Positions 53,619 to 64,000 of a DNA stretch of 64,000 bases are shown here, piece after piece. The position numbers were made by a program, and so were the translations under genes. Where the stretch lies: positions 12,466,139 to 12,530,138 of the forward strand of contig CM063249.1 in NCBI GenBank assembly GCA_032158295.1, given 5' to 3'. How positions within the stretch are numbered: position 1 is the stretch's first letter; every line of letters begins with the position of its first letter. Origin of the DNA: Pycnopodia helianthoides. Lineage: Eukaryota; Echinodermata; Asteroidea; Forcipulatida; Asteriidae. The notes beneath the pieces were generated by a model. That model had not been told where the DNA came from. It did not search any database and was given only the letters and a program-made list of their open reading frames with translations.

Positions 53619-55002
53619 AACATTCAGACACAGCTCCTCATCTTTAACCATTATTGAATCAGACAGTGGTGTGATTGTACATTTGCCAATGAAGCACACG
53701 ACCAACTCGAGTGGAAATCATCGCATGATGTTTACACTCCGGATGCGGAATCCCTGCCACTGTTTACGTAGAGACAAATTAATTTTGATTCTGCCGGCTG
53801 ATATTTAATGTCGGTCTGATTATGAAAACAGCAAGTATTAAAAGCAAAAGTGTTTATCAATTTGGAATTAAAGCATCGCAATATACAAGAGAAATGTTTA
53901 AAACAAATTACTGAACTGTACATTTATGTGCATTGAAATAACAGTTTTTTATTCAATCTTTTTTTTTCTTGAACTCCACGCAATATGCTAGTGTCTTTTT
54001 TCATTATATTTTTGGTTTTGTTTTACTTGGTTTTTAAAATTGCATTGTTTTAAAGATTTTATTGTAAATCTTGTCTCAGTTCAGGTCTTGGCTGCGATTC
54101 ATGGTGGTAACAAATAAAACCAACATGAAGTGAATTGAGTCATTAAGGCCATTTGAGAACTGAATTTGATGTTTGGTACAATGAATTTTTAAGCTACTTT
54201 TTACAAATCTGGTATCAAATAAAAGAGAGAATTCCCTACCCAAACATCATTTGTGAAAATTGGGTTAAGATTGAGGGTTTTGCCAGAGCCAGTCAGTGAC
54301 TGAGTTACATGATGTTTTGCTGTTATTCATAAATTCGTTATTTGTTTTCATGTACGCACGACTTAGATACAAAATATAATTTTCTTGATGGTGAAGATTA
54401 TTTTGTAGTATCTTGTGAAACTGGCCTACACTGTGGGTAAATCATCAAGAGACTGTAACAGTGACTGATAATAGAGGAAGCTCGCCCCGGTGCCTAATCA
54501 AATGAGCTTCCCCTCCGTTGGTTAAGCGTGCACGCTGCTGGGAAATGTGCCCTAGTTAGCCAGTCATCAGATAATGAAAGAGCCATCAGGCTAACTAGAT
54601 CAGTGGCATTTGCTTTCAATGGTTGCCGGCATCCATCTCCATATGTTCCTCTGATACTGCCATGACCCCCAGGGAATCAACCACTCCTTCCCCCCTAATC
54701 TAGCTGCTCGGTTAAAGATCAACTTGATCGAAATCACTCAAGCAAATTTGACTATTTTTCCTTCTTTATCTTGTGTTTAGTTATTATTTGGTCATAAGTG
54801 TGAAGTTTTCTCCCCTGTAATTGTGTTCAAACTTGATTGTAAAAGCTAGCGCCCTCCCCCTTCTTTGATTTTGGAGGTAGTGTTTTTTTTTCCTGCCGTT
54901 GGCGGCACTTTGCACGGTTCCCAGCAAAGACCCACACAAATGAAAAAAGAAATCAACTTTGAGTACAAGTGCCTCGGAAAACCAGCTAAAGCAGTCGGTG
55001 TT

Positions 55003-55240
55003 TTGATGTATAAGTATGTCACAATCCAGTCTGTGTTGTGATGTATTTAAGTATGTCACAATCCAGTCTGTGTTGGATGTATTAAGTATGTCACAATCCA
55101 GTCTGTGTTGTGATGTATTTAAGTATGTCACAATCCAGTCTGTGTTGTGATGTATTAAGTATGTCACATCCAGTCTGTGTTGTGATGTATTTAAGTATGT
55201 CACAATCCAGTCTGTGTTGTGATGTATTTAAGTATGTTAC
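55003..55240. repeat. 37-bp minisatellite, about 6 copies
   Basis: Unit AAGTATGTCACAATCCAGTC + TGTGTTGTGATGTATTT. Units differ by single-base deletions. Confidence 0.95.
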
Positions 55241-55607
55241 AACACGGACCGATGAGGGTTGTTTATCTTTGTTGCTATGAATTTTTCATTGTCTTGTTTG
55301 GATCGAGTCCCTAGTGTGACGTCACGGTGTTGTTTGGATTCCTAGGCGCCCAGGGGCTTTTCGTGAAACTCAGCATTTTTGCCCATCGTGACACTGATCA
55401 AAATGGGTTTTGTTAGATTATGAAACCATTCTTATTGAGGTTTACTCAACTATTCGTAATCATTACACACTCGTTTACCTTTCTATGACAAAAAAACAAT
55501 AGTGTTACTTTTTGTTCAAGTTGATCTTCAAAGAGACCGGTAAAGCTTCAAAGGAAAAAATAATATCAGAATGTGTAAAAGTTTGTGTTTGTTGGATACA
55601 CAGTAAA

Positions 55608-55722
55608 GGCCTGATACTTTGTTCTTGTAAGGGCAAGGCAGTTTTTCTTTTAAAAGTATTAAAGACATCTCTAGAAGGGAAAATTCTACTGGAACATTTC
55701 AAGGGGCATCAAGGCAATGGCC
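55608..55722 (-). mobile_element. K-variant element
   Basis: CTGATACTTTGTTCTTGTAA, GGGCAAGGCAGTTTTTC, CTGGAACATTTCAAGGGGCA. Directly followed by an F fragment. Confidence 0.65.
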
Positions 55723-55723
55723 A

Positions 55724-55820
55724 GGGCCCAATTTCAAAGAGCTGCTTAAGCACAAAGACTAGTTGAGCACAACAGAATTCTGCTTACTATAAAACGGTTA
55801 CCATCTCAAATACCATTTGA
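55724..55820 (+). mobile_element. Inverted-repeat element F, truncated
   Basis: GGGCCCAATTTCAAAGAGCT, GCTTAAGCACAAAGACTAG; right half missing, cut by a C fragment. Confidence 0.7.
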
Positions 55821-55825
55821 CATGT

Positions 55826-56020
55826 AAGGCAGGATATACCTTTGGCAATTACTCCAAAGATTATTGACCTTAACTACTTACTTGGTAATACATACTGAAT
55901 AGCTGTTGATATGATAACAATATTATTAGAAATGACACTCTTTGAAATGATGTGGTTATAGAGAAAGAAGTAATTTTTCACACAAAAAAAATCAATCTGA
56001 GAAAGGCTTCAGGCAAACTG
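55826..56020 (+). mobile_element. Inverted-repeat element C, truncated copy 4
   Basis: GGCAATTACTCCAAAGATTA, ACTTACTTGGTAATACATAC, AGAAAGAAGTAATTTTTCAC. Right half missing; the 41-bp array starts at the break. Confidence 0.7.
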
Positions 56021-56022
56021 AA

Positions 56023-57592
56023 GATGACTGAGGTGTATTGATACAAATAGAAGAAAGATCTACATGTATGAGGGCTGAGGTATATTGATACAAATAGGGG
56101 AACAACCCAAGAGGCTGAGTTATATTGATACAAGTAGATGGAAGACCTATGAGGGCTGAGGTATTTTGATATAAATAGGGGAAAACCCAAGAGGCTGAGT
56201 TATATTGATACAAGTAGATGGAAGACCTATGAGGGCTGAGGTTTATTGATACAAATAGGGGAACAACCCAAGAGGCTGAGTTATATTGATACAAGTAGAT
56301 GGAAGACCTATGAGGGCTGAGGTTTATTGATATAAATAGGGGAAAACCCAAGAGGGCTGAGTTATATTGATACAAGTAGATGAAAGACCTATGAGGGCTG
56401 AGGTTTATTGATATAAATAGGGAAAAACCCAAGAGGCTGAGTTATATTGATACAAGTAGATGGAAGACCTATAAGGGCTGAGGTATATTGATATAAATAG
56501 GGGAAAACCCAAGAGGGCTGAGTTATATTGATACAAATAGATGAAAGACCTATGAGGGCTGAGGTATATTGATATAAATAGGGAAAAACCCAAGAGGCTG
56601 AGTTATATTGATACAAGTAGATGGAAGACCTATGAGGGCTGAGGTATATTGGTATAAATAGGGGAAAACCCAAGAGGGCTGAGTTATATTGATACAAGTA
56701 GATGAAAGACCTATGAGGGCTGAGGTATATTGATATAAATAGGGAAAAACCCAAGAGGGCTGAGTTATATTGATACAAGTAGATGGAAGACCTATGAGGG
56801 CTGAGGTATATTGGTATAAATAGGGAAAAACCCAAGAGGGTTGAGTTATATTGATACAAGTAGATGGAAGACCTATGAGGGCTGAGGTATATTGGTATAA
56901 ATAGGGAAAAAACCAAGAGGGCTGAGTTATATTGATACAAATAGATGAAAGACCTATGAGGGCTGAGGTATATTGATACAAATAAGGGGAAAACCCAGGA
57001 GGGCTGAGGTATATTGATACAAACAGGAGAAAAACCCAGGAGTTATATTGATACAAATAGGAGAAAACCCCAGGAGGCTGAGGTATATTGATACAAACAG
57101 GAGAAATAAGCCAAAAAAGCTTAGGTATGTTGATACAAATAGGAAAAAACCCAGGAGGGCTAAGGTAAATTGATACAAATAGATGAAAGACCTACAAGGG
57201 CTGAGGTATATTGATACAAATAGGGGACAAACCCAAGATGGCTGAGGTATATTGATACAAACAGGAGAAAAACCCAGGAGTTATATTGATACAAATAGGA
57301 GAAAACCCCAGGAGGCTGAGGTATATTGATACAAACAGGAGAAATAAGCCAAAAAAGCTTAGGTATGTTGATACAAAAAGTCGAAAAACCCAAGAGGGTA
57401 TATTGATGGAGACAAAAACCAAGATGGCTGCTCCAGGGATGAGGGATATTAAGATAAATTGAAGAAAGACCTATGATTATCGAGGTATAAGAATACAAAT
57501 AGGAGAAAACCCCAAGAGGGCTGAGGTTCATTGATACAATTAGAAGAAAGTTCCAAATGGCTGCTCCAGGGATGAGGGATATTGATACGAGG
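56023..57592. repeat. 41-bp minisatellite with two-monomer higher-order structure
   Basis: About 38 monomers of consensus GGCTGAGGTATATTGATACA + AATAGGGGAAAACCCAAGA. From about 56060 to 57000 two monomer types alternate strictly (GTAGATGGAAGACCTATGAG type and AATAGGGGAAAACCCAAGAG type), giving an 81-84 bp dimer. From 57000 on, the order breaks and a block of about 137 bp (57002-57138) recurs identically at 57240-57376. Long minus-strand ORFs here are by-products of the repeat. Confidence 0.96.
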
Positions 57593-58092
57593 TACCAGAC
57601 AGAATTCAGAGCTCTGTCTAGGAATATCAAATCAGTCTTGCTTGGCCCAGATACAACTGTTTGTTCGTTTAGCACGTTTGCAAAGAGACTTGAAAATTGA
57701 TATCCGACCCTGCATAATTGACAGAGAGTTTGATTTTGGATGAGTACTTGAACCATATGCGTCACGTACAGGTGAAAATATATGCTTTTCTCAATTCTAC
57801 TGTTGATGTTGTGTGTTGTAATTTGTTTATATTTTTTATTTTACTCAGATATTTGTACAGTGCATAATTGCATGTAAGGCTTAACAACAAATAGTATTTT
57901 TGTTTCCTGTAACATACTGGAAAAAAAGAGGGTCGGTAGGTAAGAAAACAATTTCATTTTAAGAGAAATGTTTGCATATGCACACCGAGAAATAAAGTGA
58001 AAATTAAAACAGATACGGATACCTTTGGTTGGCAAAAGATCGGGCTGTGATGTTGTAATAGAAAGGTCTTTATCCATTGTACTCGGATCTAC

Positions 58093-58433
58093 TTAAAGGT
58101 ATTGTACACTTTTGGTAACAGCTCAAAATCAGTGTCCACATTTTGTGTGATTCAATATGTGCATGAACAAACAAACCTGTGAAAGTTTGAGCTCAATTGG
58201 TCATCGAGGTCACAAGAAAATAGTGAAAAGAGACCTTATGTGTTTTCAAACATTGAGTTTTTATCACGCATGATAAAAACTATTGTTTTACTTATTTCTC
58301 AGAAAACAATAGCATTTTAGGCAGAAATATTTAAAGGAACCCTTTCTACCACTACTTTAAATCATGTATGTTATGTGTGAATCTGTGAACGTTTGTGTTT
58401 TTAGATCTTACCAATAGTGTACAGGGCCTTTAA
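58093..58433 (+). mobile_element. Inverted-repeat element A, copy 3
   Basis: TTAAAGGTATTGTACACTTT to AATAGTGTACAGGGCCTTTAA-type end; centre ATCACGCATGAT instead of ATCGCGCGCGAT. Confidence 0.85.
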
Positions 58434-58545
58434 ACTATGCAAGTTGATCTGGTCAGGCACATTTGTCTTCTAAAGATTGAGTTGGGTTTTGGCGTGTCAG
58501 ATGGATCCCCAGTATAGTAAAACCTACATGAATACTAGATCCATC

Positions 58546-58938
58546 TTAAAGGAACATTACAGAATTGGTAAGAAAAAACTTGTAAAATATACTTTTTGAT
58601 CACAGATTTACATCAAACTTACACGGTCTAATGATGATGATAGTAGAAAACATCCCTTGAAATATTTCTGTCGGAAATGCCATATTTGATGAGAAATGAA
58701 TAACCAATTTTTCCGATTGGAGTTTATCGCTCAGTGAGCGTTTTATTCACTTGTTGAATCTATACGACTTCATGCAAATGTGTAATCGGTTTTTCACTAT
58801 TTTCTCGTGACCCAGATGGCCGATCGATCTCAAACTTCTACAGGTTTGTCAATTTATGTATATGGTGGATCACACAAAGTGTTTACACTGCCAGCAACTG
58901 TTTTGTTAGCAAAAACCAATTCTGTAATGCTCCTTTAA
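58546..58938 (+). mobile_element. Inverted-repeat element B, copy 5
   Basis: TTAAAGGAACATTACAGAAT to CTGTAATGCTCCTTTAA, 393 bp. Confidence 0.87.
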
Positions 58939-59647
58939 CAATTACAAGAAGCGGCTTGTTATTTTTTATTCCCATCACAATTTCACAGTCGTTTTGTTAC
59001 CCCATTACCGTGCTTTTAAGCATGTCTTGCTTCCAACGGTCATCAATGTAATACCTGATGTACAAAGGTGTTCAGCGTGAAGCCCCAGGCTTTATCTGTA
59101 CCACCCATCCCTTTGAGGGTATCGTTTACTGTGTGATCAACAAGAGATGCACAAATGCATTATGTGCAAATATATACAGTGTACTCCTGCCATTGGGGTG
59201 TCTTGTGTACAACAGACATGTATGTGCATATGATTTACATGCGGTTGCTGTGGCTGGCAGCCCATAAGCATATTACATTGGAAACTCGCATCCCCTCTCG
59301 GGATATCAATTTACACATCTACATGTAATGTAGAGAGCTGACATTACTCTGTGTTCCCATCCCGAATCATCATCTAGTTTTCCCGCAAACACACAGAGAC
59401 AGGTTCAACACAAACTGGGGAAAATGGATCAAACATGGGGGGGTCGTAGTAAACTTGAAGTTTTTGTTTTGTCGCAGGGTTTTGTGCATTTTACTGAATA
59501 ATGAACATGTTGGGGTCAGTGTTACTTGGTACACTCAGACATCCTGCAATGATGATGTATAATCATTCCTGGATGTACATTGTACAATGTGCAGTGCAGT
59601 TCAATACTTCAATGTCTACATGATACACTTTGTGTTCAAAAGGGCAC

Positions 59648-59965
59648 GGCAATTTCCCCAAAATGAAGGGCACCCATGAGGAACAATTTCCCCAAAATGA
59701 AGGGCACCCAATGAGGAACAGTTTCCCCAAAATGAAGGGCACCCAATGAGGAACAATTTCCCCAAAATGAAGGGCACCCAATGAGGAACAGTTTCCCCAA
59801 AATGAAGGGCACCCAATGAGGAACAGTTTCCCCAAAATGAAGGGCACCCAATGAGGAACAATTTCCCCAAAATGAAGGGCACCCAATGAGGAACAATTTC
59901 CCCAAAATGAAGGGCACCCAATGAGGAACAATTTCCCCTAAAATGAAGGACACCCAATGAGGAAA
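59648..59965. repeat. 35-bp minisatellite, about 9 copies, derived from a K element
   Basis: Unit AATTTCCCCAAAATGAAGGG + CACCCAATGAGGAAC. Units differ mainly at CAATTT/CAGTTT. It is bordered by K-type sequence (AAAGGGCACGGCAATTTCCC). Confidence 0.95.
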
Positions 59966-59998
59966 ATTTGAATTTGTATTGAAGGTTCTTAAGGGCAC

Positions 59999-60239
59999 CC
60001 ACAGCAATAGACCCTTCCCATGAAATATGCAAATTGAACATCGCGCGTGCGCACTCTCCCTACTGGTTGGCAAAATGAGTGAACATCGCGCCTTTTTGCA
60101 TGGGACTGATGGTGGCGTGACGCACACGCGTTTGTGCGTCTGCCTTGTGCACAACTCTATGGCGTTTGCCAACCAGCAGCGTCTGTACGCATGCGTGAAT
60201 GTAATTTACATATTTCATGGGAAGGGTCTATTGCTGTGG
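59999..60239. mobile_element. Inverted-repeat element H
   Basis: 241 bp with 37-bp terminal inverted repeats differing at one base; left end CCACAGCAATAGACCCTTCC, right end the complement. A second inner pair (TACTGGTTGGCAAA / TTTGCCAACCAGCAG) also folds. Sits inside K-type sequence (GGGCACC ... GGTGCCC). Confidence 0.9.
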
Positions 60240-60255
60240 TGCCCTGGCGAAATTC

Positions 60256-60365
60256 GAGGCCTGCATATACTTTGCTCTTGTAAAAGGGCAAGGGGGTATT
60301 TTCGTTCATAGTACAAGGGCACCTTTCTACTGGAACATTTTAAAGGGCACCACAAGTCAATGGCC
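60256..60365 (-). mobile_element. K-variant, right part split by H
   Basis: CGAGGCCTGCATATACTTTG, AAAAGGGCAAGGGGGTATTT, CTGGAACATTTTAAAGGGCA. Confidence 0.6.
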
Positions 60366-60650
60366 AGGCGTAGTGGTGTGTCTTTCCTCGCCTTCCTTCA
60401 TTGCTAGGACCCCAGTTCTAATCCCGCCGGGGGCACCATGGGGATTAGGTTTTCAGTTCCTACCTGATGATTGCGTGGGTTTTCCCTGGAAAAAAGTCTT
60501 GTGGTATTTTCCTCCTACATCTAAAAACGGAAACTTCCTTCCTTGTCTTCTCTCCATCGGGTTCTTGGCTTGTACAGTGATTAAGTTCGCTTCTCTGAGA
60601 ATCATTGGCTTCACAACCAGAATTGATAAATAAAATGAAATAAAAATGTA
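60361..60650 (+). mobile_element. tRNA-derived SINE, family S2, copy 2
   Basis: CAGGCGTAGTGGTGTG head, AGTTCTAATCCCGCCGGG B-box region, TGATTGCGTGGGTTTTCCC, GGAAACTTCCTTCCTTGTCT, ATAAATAAAATGAAATAAAA tail. Confidence 0.85.
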
Positions 60651-61487
60651 GACAATTGTTTCCGTTGCCTCCCGTGGTCAATGGTGATATCAGGCCTGTA
60701 AACACGTGTACTCTTAAAATAGTTCACCTGAACAACAACCTTTGCCCAATCGCATAAAGCTATTAAGCACGTAAATATCATGCTTGGCACAGAAAAGCTA
60801 GCTAAAAAATTGCAAAAAACAGGTCGCCAACCAAAACATCATGAAATGTACTTGCCTATGACTGGTACCCCCTCTTATTTTTTGATAGACAGGTGTATAT
60901 GCAGCTACCTGTACTATTATATGTGTGCTGTATAAGAAGCCAGTATTATTATTATGTATTTTTATTCATTGATGGTCTGAAATTATACCTTTACTGGTGT
61001 TACACGTACCTCCCTTTAACATAATCATGTCTCCTTGATATAATTTAGGGACATGTCCCCCCCCACCCCTCCCTTCCCCAAAGCTCAAAATGGCAAAGTG
61101 CATTAGGGACCCCAGAGCTCTCCCACACCTCACTATTACCGCTTGCTGCGTAGCTTGGACTTAACACTCCAGTGCCCCTAATCCCTGCAGAGTCTTGGGG
61201 GTCTGCAATACTTTATCAGTCTACGCAATCATTCAGGCAAACCAGGGGTGTATTTACTGAGACACCGTTGGAGGTTTTCTTTTTTGCGAGAATAAATTCC
61301 TTCCCGTATTCCGGTTTTTCAGTAAACCTGCCTCTCGCTAAACCAACCTGTGAAAATTGCGTCAGATTAGGTGGTTACGTTTCAACGAAAACAGGCTTTG
61401 GTTTGTTTTGTAGAAGATTTTGTACTTGCTTTTGTATACATGGGACATGTTTGTAATCAGTGATGACGGTGGTGGTGTTCAATTGCT

Positions 61488-61605
61488 AAGCTCGTTGAAA
61501 TCTATAACTCCAGGGTTTGCCGTCATCATTTCAAAATATAATACCTTCTGAAATTTTTTGATCCAAGTTTCAGACCTTTTTGTCGGCAATAACTTTTTAC
61601 TCTCA
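61488..61605. repeat. P repeat, second copy
   Basis: TTGAAATCTATAACTC, CATCATTTCA, AGTTTCAGACCTTTTTGTC and GCAATAACT match 42540-42655. Confidence 0.6.
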
Positions 61606-63509
61606 AGAGGCCCAAACTAAGATGAGCTTCGGTACATGTTAACCTACAAATGTATGTATAGAGACCACCGCAGCCGCAAGTGGCTTGTACCAAAATGCCC
61701 ATGGTGACCATAAACAGCCACTTAACCAAAAAGATGGATCGTCATGTCCTAGATTGGCATTTTCTAATGTTTGCCGGGTTCAAATTAGTGTTGTCTACAT
61801 TTCTAAAGTAAAACCAACTTTCTGTTTTTACTGGGGGGGGGGGATCCAAACACCCAGTTTGCAAAAATCAACAATATTTAGCCATATGTGGGCATATTAT
61901 AATGATTCATAACAACAGAAACATTTTCAACATAAATAAATGTTAATTTAAAATGTCATTTTTGAAAGTACAGAATGACACGGTCTGGCATCCAATTATT
62001 TTCCAACATGTTCACAGAGCAATTATAAATAAATCCCCCCCCCCAAAAAAAATAAATTTAATAAATAAATCAGAGATTCCATTACAATGTACATTTATCA
62101 GAAATTAATCGTCTCTCCAAAGGGTTAAAACCTATTTCTTTGAATTTTTTTACCATTAACTCAATAAATCTTTGATCAAGTAATAATTTATTATAACTGA
62201 TGATTCCTTTTTTCTAAAAGGAAACTCTGTTACATCCACTGGTGCATGCGACCTTTTAACACAACAACTACAGTATTGCCCGCGAGCCTCTCATGTGCAG
62301 CCAAAGGCGTCTCTGGACATCATGGGATATTCATTCGCCCTTACATGTAGCTCCCTGATTGATCATGTGTCATTCCTGTGGGAAATTAGATGGGTACCAG
62401 ATCGTATCATTTTGTACTTTCAAGTAATGACATTTTTGACTCTGCATTGATTTATCATGTTGAGAAAATGTGAACTTTTTTTTAATGGACCGATACCCCT
62501 GTTTATACACATTGGCATAGTTGATAGCAGGCATGCCACTTTTCAGCCGACCAGCTGATTTCCTCTTTTTTTGTTGTTGAGTAAGATTGCCTTAGAAAAC
62601 TGAAAAACACTGTACAAAGTAGAGCATTATGGTTTCCTTATTCTGGCAAATACATTGTTGCATGACTGGAAGTTTTATACTGCACCCAAGTAGTTCCCTG
62701 TCATTTGATTGGAGGACTGAAATCACATGGTATTCATTATTCGCACCATTTCATTAGGCGTGCATTTACTTTCCATCCTTCTTTGCACTACTGCATGCCA
62801 GAACACCACGCGCATGCGCGCATGCGTAGGCCGGTCGGTCGCGCGGTGGTTGCACAACTAAAACTTGACGCCTGATCATTAAAAACACAATTTATAGTTA
62901 TCGCCGAGGCGCCACCGTCTAGGCCTATTCGCTGAAGATTCTGGCGCCCTACAGCTTTCGATGAGCATCATCGTTCAACGGCCTATAAACCGCCCTTTCA
63001 CAGCTGTACAACAATGCCCTTGTAGAGTGGATGCCAGAATACAATCTTGTACATTTTGCTGATTTGTTTTTTTTCCTCCAAATGACAGATCTACCTGGAT
63101 GTTACATGTTACATCGAAAACAAAATTGCAAATGTTTTCCGGTTTCATGTCAAGTTGGTTCAATCATGCCGTAAGAGGGCGCACTCTTACCAATTACCAC
63201 GAGTGCGTTACACCATCCACTGTCGATCACTGGCGTCTTGGGCCAAGACTTAGTCAACAGCGTTATGAAAATTGGCCCCAGATGTCTCTACATGGCAGTG
63301 GGACACAGATGTTGATGGGAATGTACTTAGACGTGCCATGTTGCACTTCATGTGCTCAGGGCAATTATTATAGTATTAATGTATCTGTGTCATGAGTAAT
63401 CAGGAACAGCGTTCTTCGATCAATTTCAGTTTTACTTCATGAGTGTGGGAGGGGGGGGGGGGAGTGGACATGTATGAAAGGGTTTTTCAGTGACTGGCCA
63501 GCAGGACCT

Positions 63510-63792
63510 GGGCCCAATTTCATAGCGCTGCTTAACGGTAAGCAAATTTTTGTGCTAACTGTAGCAGAAAAATTTGCTTAAGCATAAGCGTAATTCACAG
63601 GTTAGCAAGAAAATAAGGCAGTCATCTTGCGCGTTCACCATGTATTTGCATTGTTACGTCATTCATTTTCGGGCAGTAAGCACCGGAAGGTTAGCACACC
63701 TTTTCGTGTGCTTACGGTTAGCAGCGCTATGAAATAGAAACTCGTACGTAAGCACAGAATCGGCAGTTAAGCAGCTCTATGAAATTGGGCCC
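63510..63792 (+). mobile_element. Inverted-repeat element F, copy 4 (longest)
   Basis: GGGCCCAATTTCATAGCGCT to GCTCTATGAAATTGGGCCC. 283 bp, with several internal repeats of the TTAGCA/TAAGCA motif and an internal GCAGCGCTATGAAAT, suggesting a composite or internally duplicated copy. Confidence 0.85.
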
Positions 63793-63795
63793 TGG

Positions 63796-63954
63796 GGTCG
63801 ATTTCACAAAACTCTTCCTAACTTAGGACTAGTCCTAGGCAATGCTAAGAGATAGGACTAGTCCTAAGTACTGGTCCTAACTTAGGACTAGTCCTATCTC
63901 TTAGCATTGCCTAGGACTAGTCCTAAAGTTAGGAAGAGTTTTGTGAAATCGACC
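63796..63954. mobile_element. Palindromic element G, complete
   Basis: 159-bp near-perfect palindrome: arms of about 75 bp beginning GGTCGATTTCACAAAACTCT and packed with TTAGGACTAGTCCTA units. Immediately follows F copy 4. Confidence 0.92.
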
Positions 63955-64000
63955 GCAGGTTAGTTTGTCATTTCAACAGTCTGCCAACTTTTTCTCTGGC

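Larger units (their letters stand above)
51199..64000 (+). other. Downstream of Rab effector exon 5: later intron or intergenic
   Basis: No further coding exon was recognised. Contents: K-variants, LINE remnant, C copies 3 and 4, S4 element, three minisatellites, A copy 3, B copy 5, H, S2 SINE, F copy 4 and G. If the gene is a full rabphilin, this is a long intron. Confidence 0.55.

Noticed and set aside
55992..57765. Minus-strand open frames of up to about 200 codons with a repeating YQYTSALIGL-like pattern
   Set aside because: They arise from the 41-bp array; the frames are open because the unit lacks stops in that strand. No start context, splice signal or domain supports a gene.
59563..60172. 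Overlapping minus-strand frames repeating FILGKLFLIGCPSFWGN-like units
   Set aside because: Created by the 35-bp minisatellite, readable in three frames. Not protein-coding evidence.
51199..64000. C2-domain exons of rabphilin
   Set aside because: I looked for C2 hallmarks such as a DPYVK-type motif on the + strand and found none; the exons, if they exist, are beyond the window.
1..64000. An autonomous transposase, integrated virus or defence system
   Set aside because: No DDE, integrase or helicase motif and no long intact mobile-element ORF was recognised. Only LINE 3' remnants and non-autonomous elements are present.

Overview
This is a gene-sparse, repeat-rich animal nuclear sequence: spliced genes with multi-kilobase introns, tRNA-derived SINEs, many short inverted-repeat elements and several minisatellites. 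No bacterial, plasmid, viral or CRISPR feature is visible. Protein families and repeat content fit a marine invertebrate deuterostome, most likely an echinoderm; the species assignment is inference.

Three protein-coding genes can be read. (1) 661-1677, + strand: the last two coding exons of GLOD4 (glyoxalase domain-containing protein 4), whose 5' part lies left of the window. (2) 16056-6582, - strand: a complete SLCO/OATP solute carrier whose eight coding exons join in phase into a 683-residue protein. It has the family WIGAWW motif, a cysteine-rich Kazal-like loop and 12 predicted membrane segments; a candidate promoter and non-coding first exon lie near 17.5 kb. (3) 29441-51198, + strand: the first five coding exons of a rabphilin-3A/Noc2-type Rab effector (Rab-binding helix, eight-cysteine FYVE-like zinc finger, SGAWFF motif). 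Its C-terminal part, including any C2 domains, is not recognisable before the right edge. GLOD4 and SLCO are convergent; SLCO and the Rab effector are divergent, about 12 kb apart. Their functions (carbonyl/glyoxalase-like chemistry, organic anion uptake, vesicle exocytosis) are not obviously linked.

A possible terminal exon of an unidentified small gene lies at 39385-39504 inside intron 2 of the Rab effector, followed by a 3'UTR-like stretch with AATAAA.

Much of the rest is repeats: at least ten families of short non-autonomous inverted-repeat elements (labelled A to K here), several of which share an internal core; four kinds of tRNA-headed element, one enclosed by terminal inverted repeats; 3' ends of non-LTR retrotransposons; and four minisatellite arrays between 48 and 60 kb, including about 60 copies of a 40-bp unit and a two-monomer higher-order array. 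Insertions are often nested, so relative ages can be read, and three insertions end within 25 bp of a splice site.

Exon boundaries were derived by hand from phase, GT/AG signals and remembered family conservation. Repeat boundaries are accurate to a few bases where the ends are clear and approximate where stated.
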